From the NCBI GenBank assembly GCA_014378485.1, contig JACMNO010000093.1, forward strand, positions 1-64,000: a DNA stretch of 64,000 nucleotides, in the 5' to 3' direction. This document shows, piece after piece, positions 1 through 8,925 of this stretch. A program made the position numbers and the translations under genes. The stretch comes from Bacteroidia bacterium. Its GTDB lineage: Bacteria > Bacteroidota > Bacteroidia > B-17B0 > Aurantibacillaceae. The notes beneath the pieces are model-generated. The model was not told the DNA's origin. It worked only from the letters and a program-made list of their open reading frames with translations, and ran no database searches. Numbering within the stretch: position 1 is the stretch's first letter; every line of letters starts with the position of its first letter.

Positions 1-300
1 ATGTATGGCATTATTGGTACGGCTGTAATTCTTGGAGTAATAGGTGTTACTTTAATTAAAAAATATAATCTCCGCGATTTTCAGGGTAACCCTATTAAAT
101 TTCATCCCAAAGAAAAGTCAATTACACGTTACCTATTGGGAGGTACAATTTTTGGTTTAGGATGGGCTTTGAGTGGGGCTTGTCCAGGTCCAATGTTAGT
201 AAACATTGGTTATGGGTTCTTTACAATGGCTATCGTGTTTTTGTTTGCATTAATTGGAACCTATTTATATGGTGCAATAAAAGACAAATTACCTCATTAA
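1..300 (+). CDS. YeeE/YedE-type (DUF6691-like) sulfur permease, C-terminal part
   Basis: This is a membrane protein of the YeeE/YedE sulfur-transport group, whose members import thiosulfate or related sulfur species. The visible 99 residues hold three hydrophobic segments (about 2-18, 44-60 and 72-92). Between the second and third lies the family's signature, GWALSGACPGPM, with a cysteine in the conserved G-x-C-P-G-P context. The reading frame is open to the first base of the window, and the first Met matches an internal position of the family, so I read it as the C-terminal part of a gene that starts upstream. A TsdA-like cytochrome begins 18 bp downstream, which supports a role in thiosulfate or tetrathionate metabolism. 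The exact substrate is inferred. Confidence 0.75.
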   Translation: MYGIIGTAVILGVIGVTLIKKYNLRDFQGNPIKFHPKEKSITRYLLGGTIFGLGWALSGACPGPMLVNIGYGFFTMAIVFLFALIGTYLYGAIKDKLPH

Positions 301-317
301 TTTTAAAATTATTTATC

Positions 318-1406
318 ATGAATGATCAGTCTCAGCCCGATAATCCATTAGCAACTATAGTTAGTAAGCTAATTAATATCATCGCTATTTTAATTGTATT
401 TATTATAGGTTTGATTATTTTATTGATAGTGTTTATTCCTGCACCTAAAGCAAAACAAAAAGTTGTAGCACCTGTTGCTGACGAAAACGGCAATTTTACT
501 GAAGAGGCTAAACAAGAATCCTTAAAGATAAAAGACACTACTAATTATTGGATGGCACCGGATGTTGCAACATTAGAAGGCGATTTTAATAAAGATTTGA
601 TTTTATATGGTAAAGATTTAATTGTTCATACCTCTGAATATTTTGGCGAAAATGGAAAAGTATTTAAAGCTTCCACTAATGGTATGAATTGTCAAAACTG
701 TCATTTAGATGCAGGCACCAAAGTTTTTGGAAATAATTATTCTGCGGTAGCATCTACATATCCTAAATACAGAGCACGATCAGGAGCTACCGAAAATATT
801 TACAAACGAGTGAATGATTGTTTTGAAAGAAGTTTAAATGGTAAAGGTCTGGATACAAGTTCAAAAGAAATGCAGGGAATAGTTGCCTATATAAATTGGT
901 TGGGTAAGGATGTACCAAAAGGAATTTCGACTGAAGGTTCCGGCTTAAAGAAACTTGCTTTTTTAGAAAGAGCTGCAAGTCCCGAAAACGGAAAAACTAT
1001 TTATTCTCAAAAATGCGCCAGTTGTCATCAAGCGGATGGTTTGGGATTAATGAATAGTGAAAAAACAGCTTATACGTATCCGCCATTGTGGGGCGAACGC
1101 AGTTATAATGATGGGGCGGGCTTGTTCAGGATGTCAAATTTTGCTAAATACATAAAATATAATATGCCCTTAGGAGCTAGCCATAATAGTCCGCAATTAA
1201 CTGATGAGGAAGCCTGGGATATTGCTGCTTTTGTGAATTCGCAATCACGTCCTTATAAAGATATTAAAAAAGATTGGCCAAAAATTGAACAAAAACCTTT
1301 CGATCATCCATTTGGCCCATATAAAGATGGGTATAGCGAAGAACAGCATAAATACGGTCCATTTAAACCAATTCAAGATAAAATAGCATCATTAAAAAAG
1401 AAATAA
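318..1406 (+). CDS. tsdA: TsdA-like dihaem cytochrome c (thiosulfate dehydrogenase/tetrathionate reductase)
   Basis: This is a membrane-anchored dihaem cytochrome c, 362 aa from the ATG at 318. A longer reading from 162 would overlap the permease and lack a sensible N-terminus. One transmembrane anchor spans about residues 17-42. Two haem-binding motifs are visible: CQNCH at 125-129 and CASCH at 233-237. The first domain has the TsdA hallmarks: a P-x-Y-x-x-R-x-G stretch, then RVNDCFERSLNG with Cys168, 39 residues after the haem His. That Cys fits the unusual axial Cys ligand of the active-site haem in the family. TsdA interconverts thiosulfate and tetrathionate in the periplasm. The permease upstream and the porin 3 bp downstream suggest one operon. 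Direction of catalysis cannot be told from sequence. Confidence 0.78.
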   Translation: MNDQSQPDNPLATIVSKLINIIAILIVFIIGLIILLIVFIPAPKAKQKVVAPVADENGNFTEEAKQESLKIKDTTNYWMAPDVATLEGDFNKDLILYGKDLIVHTSEYFGENGKVFKASTNGMNCQNCHLDAGTKVFGNNYSAVASTYPKYRARSGATENIYKRVNDCFERSLNGKGLDTSSKEMQGIVAYINWLGKDVPKGISTEGSGLKKLAFLERAASPENGKTIYSQKCASCHQADGLGLMNSEKTAYTYPPLWGERSYNDGAGLFRMSNFAKYIKYNMPLGASHNSPQLTDEEAWDIAAFVNSQSRPYKDIKKDWPKIEQKPFDHPFGPYKDGYSEEQHKYGPFKPIQDKIASLKKK

Positions 1407-1409
1407 AAA

Positions 1410-2813
1410 ATGTTTAAATATGTAATTTTAGCAATTAGTTTTTTATCTTCTGTTATTTCATTCGCACAAGATCATGATGACCATCATATTGTATTAAAGG
1501 CAAAAGAAAAAGATTCCTTATGCTTAAAAGATTGCTTATTAAAAGCAAATTGGGAAGCCCACACACGAACATTTGTAATGTCAACTATTAATGAAGGAGA
1601 GTTAAAAGATGATTACGCAATTGCTTCGGGGGCCGGCATTGGGGTATTAACTAAGCCTCTTTATGGGTTTCAAGTAGGGGTAAGTGGTTTTTTTATGTAT
1701 AATTTGGGCTCATCTAAAATACATGAAGTGGATAGTTTAACGCTTGCGCCCAATAGATATGAAATTGGATTGTTTGACATAGAAGATCATACAAATAAGC
1801 GTGATTTAGATAGATTGGAAGAACTGTATTTAAAATACAATCTTTCAAAAAGCTCTTTAACAGTTGGCAAAATTAATTTAAATACACCCTTCTTAAATCC
1901 GCAAGATGGAAGAATGCGTCCTACAATTGAAGAAGGCGCATGGCTTAGCATAAAGGAGTCTGATAAAATTGGTTTCAATGGAGGTTGGATATGGCAAGTT
2001 TCTCCACGATCAACCGTTAATTGGTACTCCCTTGCAAACTCTATGGGGGTTTATCCATCAGGAGTAAATGCCGATGGAAAAAAATCAGACTACTTTGGAA
2101 ATATTGTAGGTAGTTCTGGAATGGCAATTACAAATATTTATTTCAATCCATCTAAAAATTTAAAAATAAATTTATGGAATGGTTATTTAGAAAATGTAAT
2201 GAACACTGCTTTGATTGAGATAAATAGTGAACAGCCGAAAGAAAAAATTAAATTTTACGAAGGTTTAATATATTTACATCAGAATGCAGTTAATAATGGT
2301 GGGAACGTAAATCAAGCTAAAACCTATATGAATAAAGGAACTCAATCTAACGTAATAAGCGCTCAAATAGGTATAAAGAATAAAAAAATTAATTCCAGTT
2401 TAAACTATACCCATATTACCGGGGACGGAAGATACTTGATGCCACGTGAATGGGGAAAAGAAATTTTTTATACTTTTTTACCAAGAGAGAGGAATGAAGG
2501 TATCGGAAATCTGCATGCATTTATGACCAAAACAACATTTACTTTAAATAACAGGTTTCAAACAGCAATTGGTTACGGCTATTACTATTTGCCCGATGTA
2601 AAAAATTACAGACTAAATAAATATGGTATGCCTTCCTACCATCAAATAAATTGTACTGCCGCATATTCATTTGACAAGTTTTTTAAAGGCCTTGAATTAA
2701 GGCTTTTAGTGGCTTATAAAATTAAACAAGACCAAACGTATAACAACCTAAAATATATTTACAACAAGGTAAATATGTTTAACTTTAATTTTATAATCGA
2801 TTTTAAAATTTAA
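1410..2813 (+). CDS. OprD-like outer-membrane porin
   Basis: This 467-aa protein has a signal peptide (cleavage near residue 19, after SFA/Q) followed by alternating hydrophobic strands, as in an outer-membrane beta-barrel. A histidine/aspartate-rich stretch (DHDDHH) follows the signal peptide. Around residues 140-190 it has a pattern typical of OprD-family porins: a strand ending in 'TVGKINLNTPF', then 'DGRMRPTIEEGAW'. It starts 3 bp after the TsdA-like cytochrome and is probably cotranscribed. I infer passage of a small sulfur compound or organic acid across the outer membrane; the substrate is unknown. Confidence 0.65.
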   Translation: MFKYVILAISFLSSVISFAQDHDDHHIVLKAKEKDSLCLKDCLLKANWEAHTRTFVMSTINEGELKDDYAIASGAGIGVLTKPLYGFQVGVSGFFMYNLGSSKIHEVDSLTLAPNRYEIGLFDIEDHTNKRDLDRLEELYLKYNLSKSSLTVGKINLNTPFLNPQDGRMRPTIEEGAWLSIKESDKIGFNGGWIWQVSPRSTVNWYSLANSMGVYPSGVNADGKKSDYFGNIVGSSGMAITNIYFNPSKNLKINLWNGYLENVMNTALIEINSEQPKEKIKFYEGLIYLHQNAVNNGGNVNQAKTYMNKGTQSNVISAQIGIKNKKINSSLNYTHITGDGRYLMPREWGKEIFYTFLPRERNEGIGNLHAFMTKTTFTLNNRFQTAIGYGYYYLPDVKNYRLNKYGMPSYHQINCTAAYSFDKFFKGLELRLLVAYKIKQDQTYNNLKYIYNKVNMFNFNFIIDFKI

Positions 2814-2826
2814 CTTCTTGTAAACT

Positions 2827-3459
2827 ATGAATGACATAAAAACAAAATTTTTAGCCATTTTTGAGAAAAACCTTATTAAAGAAATAATAGAGATAGGGGA
2901 AATTCGCAGCTTTAAAGAAGGAGAAATTATCATGGATTATGGTAAGCCAGTCCGTTTTATGCCCATAATAATAAGTGGCACTCTGCGTGTTATGCGAAAA
3001 GATGAAGAAGATAGGGAGATTATTTTATATTATTTAAGTAATAACGAAAGTTGTGCAATGGCATATGCCTGTTGCATGGAATCCAAAAAAAGCGAGATTA
3101 AAGCCATTGCTGAAGATAATGTTGAACTAATAGCTATTCCTCATAATAAATTAGATGAATGGCTAGTCAAATATCCAAGTTGGAAAAGTTATATTTTCAG
3201 CAGTTTTACTCAGAGGTTCAATGAGCTTTTAAAATCATTAGAATGTATCGCTTTCCAAAAGTTCGATGAGAGATTAATTAAATATCTAAAAGCGAAAGCA
3301 AAAGTAACCGGGAAAAATGCAATACAACTATCCCATAAACAAATTGCAGAGGAAATGGGAACCAGTAGAGTAGTTATTTCTCGTTTATTAAAACAGCTAG
3401 AAAATGATAAAAAACTGGTGCTTTATCGTAATGAAATAAAACTACTAAGTTCATTCTAA
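2827..3459 (+). CDS. Crp/Fnr-family transcriptional regulator
   Basis: This 210-aa regulator has an N-terminal cyclic-nucleotide-binding-like beta-roll (about 10-125) and a C-terminal winged HTH (about 150-205, core 'LSHKQIAEEMGTSRVVISRLL'). A cysteine group at about residues 77-84 (ESCAMAYACC) sits where many Bacteroidota Crp/Fnr proteins carry conserved Cys. There is no classic Fnr four-Cys N-terminus, so an oxygen-sensing Fe-S cluster is unlikely by that route. It follows the porin by 13 bp and closes the sulfur locus, so I infer that it controls these genes, perhaps through redox or sulfur chemistry at its cysteines. The ligand is not known. Confidence 0.85.
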   Translation: MNDIKTKFLAIFEKNLIKEIIEIGEIRSFKEGEIIMDYGKPVRFMPIIISGTLRVMRKDEEDREIILYYLSNNESCAMAYACCMESKKSEIKAIAEDNVELIAIPHNKLDEWLVKYPSWKSYIFSSFTQRFNELLKSLECIAFQKFDERLIKYLKAKAKVTGKNAIQLSHKQIAEEMGTSRVVISRLLKQLENDKKLVLYRNEIKLLSSF

Positions 3460-3639
3460 CCTTCCATAATTTCTTAAGTAAAGACCTACGATTGAATCAT
3501 TCTTTAAAATGAATTTTACTTCTCACTGATTTCCTAAAAGTTATCGTAAAATTACCGTAAAATATGATTACTAGCCATTATTTCTGACGAAGCATGAACA
3601 TCCTACATAAGTGCCTTTTATGTGAAAAAGGCGAGACAG

Positions 3640-4330
3640 AAAAAAGGGGTCTGGACAAAAAGTTAGGGAGAATAAAATAAAAAGTTAGTTTTGATAAAAA
3701 ATTATCGAGACATCAGATCATAAATTACTACTTGAATTATTCCCAAAAGAATTAATGGAATATTTTGGGATCACAGGCTTTGACACCTTATGTAGTATAG
3801 AAATTAAAAAAGAATTTTAGATCATAGAATTTGAAGAGAAAAATGAACTGCCAGAAGGCTATTCGGCGTCAGACTATGAATCAAAAGGATTTACCGAAAG
3901 TAAGTTAATCCAAGATTTTCCACTTCGCGGGAAGGGTGTTTATTTGCGTATAAGAACACGAAGATGTCGTCATAAAAGCACAAAAGAAATAATCAAGCGT
4001 GATTTTTCATTTATGGCCGATGGTTCAAAATTTACTCAGGAACTATCGGATTTTTTAAAAGGTGCAAGTGGATACAAGGCCGGATACCATGAGCAATATA
4101 GCCAGTTATTACGGAGTAAATAGTAAAACATTACAACGACATTATAAGCATAAAGTAAGTGGGTTTAAAGAGTGGAATCAATTACCCCATGCGGAAGATT
4201 ATTTCATATACCCTGAAAATATTACAGACAGATTAAGTATTGATGAAGTTAGTTTATCTAATGGTGAACTATATACCTTTGTTACCAATAAAAACAGTGG
4301 GGTTAAAAACAAGCAAAGTGCTGTAGTGTT
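3640..4330 (+). mobile_element. Decayed ISAon1-like insertion sequence (transposase remnants)
   Basis: Two broken reading frames recall the two-ORF ISAon1 transposase common in Bacteroidota. The first, from about 3718, encodes an N-terminal region ('LLELFPKELMEYFGI', later 'LIQDFPLRGKGVYLRIRTRR') but is cut by an in-frame TAG near 3818. The second frame, from about 4062, carries the DNA-binding and catalytic start (MSNIASYYGVNSKTLQRHYK, then 'RLSIDEVSLSNGELYTFVTNK'). It loses similarity after about 4320, so most of the catalytic domain is missing. The +1 shift between the ORFs may be natural in the family; the stop and truncation are decay. I could not define terminal inverted repeats, so the boundaries are approximate. 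Confidence 0.62.
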
Positions 4331-4344
4331 TCTCGTTAAATTTA

Positions 4345-4747
4345 AAGTTTCATTCCAATATGAAAATTCTTCGCATCCTCTATCCCGATCAAATGCGCAA
4401 AATCAAATAACATATTTCTGCCAATTTGTATCGCTTCGGGTGTTGAACGATATGAATAAAGTTTAACCATATTACTTAAAAGTCATTCGCTAAGGATTCC
4501 GTTCTCATTAACACATAACGTAGACCGTTCACTTCTATTTTTGATAAGCTTGGGTTAGCAGAAAACGTTAGGAAATATTTTTTAAAGATATCAGAAGCCT
4601 TATCAAAAACAGACTCCATATTTTTTGGAACCTTAACCGTTTTTTTATCTGTAAAAAAAATATCGTTTTTATTCTTTAAGAAGTTGGTTTTCTTTTTCTA
4701 ATAATCTAAACCATTTTTAAAGATGATATATTTTCTTCAGACTTCAT
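4345..4747 (-). pseudogene. Relic of a V4R/XylR_N-domain-like protein
   Basis: On the minus strand, from an ATG at 4747, broken frames read 'MKSEENISSLK', then 'KNMESVFDKASDIFKKYF', 'KIEVNGLRYVLMRTESLAND' and, in another frame, 'STPEAIQIGRNMLFDL'. This order resembles the start of Bacteroidota proteins with a V4R (4-vinyl reductase/XylR_N ligand-binding) domain. There are at least two frameshifts and several stops, and the 3' part is lost where the IS remnant begins, so insertion probably broke the gene. The family assignment rests on recalled motifs and needs a profile search. Confidence 0.4.
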
Positions 4748-4805
4748 CAATTCAACACTTTTTTAAAAAATAAAAGTATAAACTAACTTTAAAAGAATGC
4801 TTAGA

Positions 4806-5552
4806 TCAATAAACGTGCTGTCCACCATTAATACTGTAATTAGCTCCGGTGATAAAACTGGTTTCTTCGCTCGCTAAAAACGAAACCAAATGTGCTACTT
4901 CATGGGTTCCACCCAATCGCCCCATTGGCACCTGTGCTACAATTTGATTTAATACTTTTTCAGGAACTGCCATTACCATATCAGTTCCAATGTATCCCGG
5001 AGAAATCGTATTAACGGTTACTCCATATTTAGCTACTTCCATTGCTAATGATTTTGTAAAACCATGCATACCAGCTTTGGCTGCAGAATAGTTAGTTTGC
5101 CCAAACTGACCCCTTTGACCATTCACGGAAGAAATATTTATTATGCGACCAAAATTACGGTCAATCATACCTTGAATCACATGCTTGGTGCAATTAAAAA
5201 CAGAATTCAAATTGGTATTTATTACTGCATGCCAATCTTCTACTTTCATATTAATTAAACGACCATCTCTTGTTATACCAGCATTATTAACTAAAGTATC
5301 AATATGTCCGTACTTTGATTCAATTTCTGTAACCATTTTACCGGCGCTTTCAAAATCACTTACATCACCATAAAACAATTCAATGGGAAAGCCTTCGCTT
5401 TTCATTTGCTCCATCCATTTATCCGCTTTTTCTTTAGTATGATAATTACCTAATACAGTGTAACCATCTTTATAAAGTTCTTTGCACATAGCTGTTCCTA
5501 AACCGCCCGTGGCACCTGTAACTAATACTGTTCTTTTGTTTGATGAGCTCAT
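4806..5552 (-). CDS. phaB: Acetoacetyl-CoA reductase PhaB (SDR family)
   Basis: This 248-aa NADPH-dependent short-chain dehydrogenase should reduce acetoacetyl-CoA to (R)-3-hydroxybutyryl-CoA, the monomer for polyhydroxybutyrate. It shows the TGATGGLG cofactor loop (13-20), the NNAG motif (about 88-91) and a catalytic Ser plus Y-S-A-A-K (about 155-160). The segment 'SSVNGQRGQFGQTNYSAAKAG' around the active site is characteristic of PhaB rather than FabG. A hydratase gene follows 42 bp upstream on the same strand, and the synthase genes lie just beyond, facing away. Length and motifs are complete. FabG-like activity in fatty-acid synthesis is the alternative, but context argues for PhaB. Confidence 0.88.
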   Translation of the reverse strand: MSSSNKRTVLVTGATGGLGTAMCKELYKDGYTVLGNYHTKEKADKWMEQMKSEGFPIELFYGDVSDFESAGKMVTEIESKYGHIDTLVNNAGITRDGRLINMKVEDWHAVINTNLNSVFNCTKHVIQGMIDRNFGRIINISSVNGQRGQFGQTNYSAAKAGMHGFTKSLAMEVAKYGVTVNTISPGYIGTDMVMAVPEKVLNQIVAQVPMGRLGGTHEVAHLVSFLASEETSFITGANYSINGGQHVY

Positions 5553-5594
5553 AATTTTGAGTTTTATGAAAATGAAATTATATAATTCTGCACT

Positions 5595-5999
5595 TTAAAT
5601 TTTATCCATATTCAAAATTGTAGCTTCCCCACTAGTGCAAACATTTCCTGTTGCTCTATCTTTAATCAACGTTTCTACAATAGCACGGTGTTTATCACCC
5701 AATACTTCTTTTACAGTAAATACCGCTTCGTATTCTACTTCTACATACATCGGTTTTAAAAAACTTAAAGATTGTTTTAAATAAATAGTTCCTTCTCCGG
5801 GAAATAAAACGCCAAACACTTTACTAAATAAAGCTGCACCAAGCATACCGTGCATTATAGGTTTTTTGAACATGGTTTTAGCTGCAAAATCTGCATCAGT
5901 ATGAACAGGGTTTTTATCACCTGTTACTTCCGCAAAACGATTTACTTCATCCTGAGTAAATTTAAAATCATGCGAGTAGGTTTGTCCGATTTCTATCAT
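5595..5999 (-). CDS. phaJ: MaoC-like (R)-specific enoyl-CoA hydratase (PhaJ type)
   Basis: This is a single hot-dog-fold hydratase of 134 aa. The hydratase-2 motif is intact: TGDKNPVHTDADFA, with the catalytic Asp and His and the downstream Ala, followed by 'KPIMHGMLGAALFSKV'. PhaJ enzymes make (R)-3-hydroxyacyl-CoA from enoyl-CoA and link beta-oxidation to polyhydroxyalkanoate synthesis. It is transcribed with phaB, away from phaE. The 248-bp divergent region (6000-6247) between it and phaE should hold the control sites of both arms. A generic MaoC dehydratase role is possible, but the locus makes PhaJ most likely. Confidence 0.83.
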   Translation of the reverse strand: MIEIGQTYSHDFKFTQDEVNRFAEVTGDKNPVHTDADFAAKTMFKKPIMHGMLGAALFSKVFGVLFPGEGTIYLKQSLSFLKPMYVEVEYEAVFTVKEVLGDKHRAIVETLIKDRATGNVCTSGEATILNMDKI

Positions 6000-6247
6000 A
6001 GAGCTTTGTTTTATGTAATATTCAAAAAAAAAACGGAAAATGTCAAGTATTTATAAAATTTATTTCGATTTAGACCAAATTAATAATTTTTACGACAATT
6101 TAACGAAAAATTAATATGAATTTACTTGACACGTATAGGAAAAAATGTCGACATTTGCACCAGATTTTGAAATGAGTCCTTAACTGGTTGATTTTCAAAC
6201 AATAAGGCGAATTTACTAAAAATTATAAATAACAAAAGAACAAAAAA

Positions 6248-7624
6248 ATGAAAACAAACAACCCAATTATCGACAACATGATAGATGCTCAGTCTAATGC
6301 AATGAATACCTGGATGGATTCTGCAAAAAAATTCCAATCCGCATTCACATCCGGAAACCCTATGGACAGCCAATCTGTTTATAAAGATATGATGGAAAAG
6401 CAAGCCGCCATGTTTAGCGGTATGGGAACAAACGGATCTAATCCTTTTACAGCAAATCCATTTATGAACGATAATTCAAAACCTGAAGAGTTTTTCAAAA
6501 ACTGGTATAATCAGCAAATGGGCGGAATGAAACAAATGACTGATTTTAATCAAAGTATTTATAATTCAATGGTTAATTATGGTAAAACCGCTAACGATTA
6601 TAATAATAGTTTTTCTACAATGAATAATGCTTGGACCAACATCTACAACAATTGGATGGGAACAATGAATACTTCTTATGATACTTTCTCTCAAAACATC
6701 CATAATCCTTTTAATAAAGATATGTTTAAAAACATGTTTGAAGGCGGACAAATGTATATGAAAGTTCAGGAGATGTTTCAGCCAATGATGTCAGCTCTTA
6801 AAAGTTCTGATTTCAGCATGGATACCTGGAAAAATATTTATGCAGCTGACAACTACAAAAAAATGACTGAGCAGGTTTTCGGATCTTTCTTCAACACGGC
6901 GTCGTTGAAAGATGTATTTGAAAATTCCACTAAACAACTACAAGACTTTTTTGTAAAAAATAATGGGTTAGGAAAAGAATATTATGCGCAAATGCAAAAT
7001 ATGTCGTCACAGTTTCCTGAAATGTTTTCAGGAAATTCAGATCAAATGAAAGACCTTTATTCTAAAATGAATAACGTGTTTGGAAAAACATTTGAACCGT
7101 TATTGAAATTAACTAATCCGGGGAAAGAAAAAGAAAACGTGGAATCGACTATTGCATTGTTGGATAAAGTGACTGAATACAGCATTAAACAATCTGAATT
7201 GCAATCTAAATTGTACAAAACAATGCAGGCTTCTATGGAAACTTTAGCTAAAGAAACCCAAGAAAAATATAAAAATGCACAGGGTGGAAGTTTTACTATG
7301 CCAACTTCAACTGAAATGTACAACGAATGGGTTAAAACCAATGAAAAAATGTACGGCGAATTATTTGCTACAGATGAATTCAGCAAAGTAAAGGCTGAAG
7401 CGTTGACCTTAAGTATGGATGTAAAAAAACATTTTGAAAAGCAATTTGAAAATGTTTTTGAACAATACCCTGTAGTTTTTAAAAGTGAAATGGATGAAAT
7501 TTACAAAACCATGCACGACCTTAGGAAAACAGTAAAAGATCTTCAAACAAAATTAGCAATGCAAAATGCTGCATCTGTTGAATTATTTGAAGAAGATAAA
7601 GCCGCAAAAGCTAAAAAGAAATAA
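6248..7624 (+). CDS. phaE: PhaE-like subunit of class III PHA synthase
   Basis: This 458-aa protein is strikingly rich in Met, Asn, Gln and aromatic residues and is mostly helical. There is no signal peptide or enzyme motif. The C-terminal part has a PhaE-like helix and coiled coil ('SEMDEIYKTMHDLRKTVKDL' near 415-435) and ends in a Lys/Ala-rich tail. PhaE partners PhaC in class III synthases and coats the forming granule. It is longer than classic PhaE (about 350-360 aa) because of an N-terminal extension with Asn/Met-rich repeats such as 'YNSMVNYGKTANDYNNSF'. phaC follows 240 bp later, after a hairpin terminator, so the subunits may be made in different amounts. Confidence 0.75.
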   Translation: MKTNNPIIDNMIDAQSNAMNTWMDSAKKFQSAFTSGNPMDSQSVYKDMMEKQAAMFSGMGTNGSNPFTANPFMNDNSKPEEFFKNWYNQQMGGMKQMTDFNQSIYNSMVNYGKTANDYNNSFSTMNNAWTNIYNNWMGTMNTSYDTFSQNIHNPFNKDMFKNMFEGGQMYMKVQEMFQPMMSALKSSDFSMDTWKNIYAADNYKKMTEQVFGSFFNTASLKDVFENSTKQLQDFFVKNNGLGKEYYAQMQNMSSQFPEMFSGNSDQMKDLYSKMNNVFGKTFEPLLKLTNPGKEKENVESTIALLDKVTEYSIKQSELQSKLYKTMQASMETLAKETQEKYKNAQGGSFTMPTSTEMYNEWVKTNEKMYGELFATDEFSKVKAEALTLSMDVKKHFEKQFENVFEQYPVVFKSEMDEIYKTMHDLRKTVKDLQTKLAMQNAASVELFEEDKAAKAKKK

Positions 7625-7652
7625 TATACCTTTGTGTTCATAGCACAATTAT

Positions 7653-7690
7653 AAAAAGGCTGCCAATGTGTTTATGGGCAGCCTTTTTTG
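7653..7690 (+). terminator. Rho-independent terminator after phaE
   Basis: A stem AAAAAGGCTGCC (7653-7664) pairs with GGCAGCCTTTTT (from 7678) and runs into a T tract. It lies about 30 bp after the phaE stop, so phaC may need its own promoter or read-through. Confidence 0.85.
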
Positions 7691-7864
7691 TTTTTAAAAA
7701 TTGGGTTAAGAACTTTTATAAAAAAGCAATTTAAATATGTGGTATATTTTTAATGATATAAAAACCTGATTTACTGCAACATTTAAAAGCTTTGAAATTA
7801 TGCAACAATAATCCTGTAGCAACAAAAAAATAACGTAAATTTATCACTCAAAATAACTAGAGAT

Positions 7865-8911
7865 ATGGAAAATAAGTTAATGGAAGAATTGAACAGCTTC
7901 AACTCAAAATTATTTAAAAGCTACGAAACTTTTAACCAAATAGATGAAGTTGATATTGCCACTTCAGCAAAAACTGCAGTTTATAAAGAAGATAAATTAA
8001 CACTTTACCGATACGATAGGGACACAGAACCAACTTACAAAACTCCGGTATTAGTTGTTTATGCTTTAGTAAATACCTATAAAATGTTGGATATACAGCC
8101 TGACAGAAGTTATATTCAAAATCTACTTGCAGCTGGACTTGATGTTTACCTGATTGATTGGGGTAATCCATCTAAGGCCGATAAATATTTAAGCATTGAT
8201 GATTATGTAAATCGATACATTAATAATTGTGTAGATTTTGTTCGCAAAAAAAACAGAGTTGAAAAAATTAATATTTTAAGTATTTGCCAGGGCGGAACCT
8301 TAAGTGTGATTTATTCATCACTCTATCCTGGCAAGATCAAAAATTTGGTAACTCATGTAACTCCAATTGAATTTAGTACCAACGATGGTTTATTATTTCG
8401 CTGGAGTAAGGATATGAACTTTGAAAAAATTGTTGAAGGTTTTAATGGTTTAATTCCAGGAGATTTTTTAAATCAAGGTTTTGATATGCTAAAACCAATG
8501 ATGAAAATGCAAAAGCAGCAAACCTTAACCAATTCGTTGGATGATAAAGATAAGTTGATGAATTTTTTACGAATGGAAAAATGGATCAGCGAAAGTCCTG
8601 ATCAGGCCGGCCAATGTTTTAAAGAATTTATGATCGATCTTTATCAGGAAAATAAACTGGCAAAAGGAGAACTGGAAGTTGGTGGAAAAAAAGTGAATTT
8701 GAAAAACCTTACCAGTAACCTTCTAAATATTTATGCTACTGAAGATCATTTAGTTCCTCCTGCTGCAACTACTCCTTTAAATGATCTGGTTGGAAGTAAA
8801 GATAAAGAGCTCTATAGTTTTAAGGGTGGCCACATCGGTGTGTTTGTAGGCAGTAAATCCCAAAAAGAACTTGCACCGGCAGTAACTCAATGGTTGAAGA
8901 AAAGAGACTAA
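7865..8911 (+). CDS. phaC: Class III poly(R)-hydroxyalkanoate synthase subunit PhaC
   Basis: This 348-aa alpha/beta-hydrolase-fold enzyme polymerises 3-hydroxyacyl-CoA in the cytoplasm at the granule surface. The length is typical of class III PhaC, not of the ~560-590 aa class I form. The lipase-like box SICQGG places the catalytic Cys at 141. Asp294 (YATEDHLVPP) and His323 (KGGHIGVFVG) complete the triad, and the DWGNPS motif (98-103) is also present. It needs PhaE, encoded just upstream. A strong hairpin terminator follows. All key residues are intact, so the cell probably stores PHA. Confidence 0.92.
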   Translation: MENKLMEELNSFNSKLFKSYETFNQIDEVDIATSAKTAVYKEDKLTLYRYDRDTEPTYKTPVLVVYALVNTYKMLDIQPDRSYIQNLLAAGLDVYLIDWGNPSKADKYLSIDDYVNRYINNCVDFVRKKNRVEKINILSICQGGTLSVIYSSLYPGKIKNLVTHVTPIEFSTNDGLLFRWSKDMNFEKIVEGFNGLIPGDFLNQGFDMLKPMMKMQKQQTLTNSLDDKDKLMNFLRMEKWISESPDQAGQCFKEFMIDLYQENKLAKGELEVGGKKVNLKNLTSNLLNIYATEDHLVPPAATTPLNDLVGSKDKELYSFKGGHIGVFVGSKSQKELAPAVTQWLKKRD

Positions 8912-8925
8912 TTATTTACGATTCT

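Noticed and set aside
162..317. Longer N-terminus for the TsdA-like cytochrome (start at 162)
   Set aside because: It overlaps the permease in another frame and would add a tail unlike any signal or anchor; ATG 318 gives a proper membrane anchor.
7624..7633. TACCTTTG at 7626 as a phaC promoter
   Set aside because: It lies upstream of a strong terminator that would stop the transcript before phaC.
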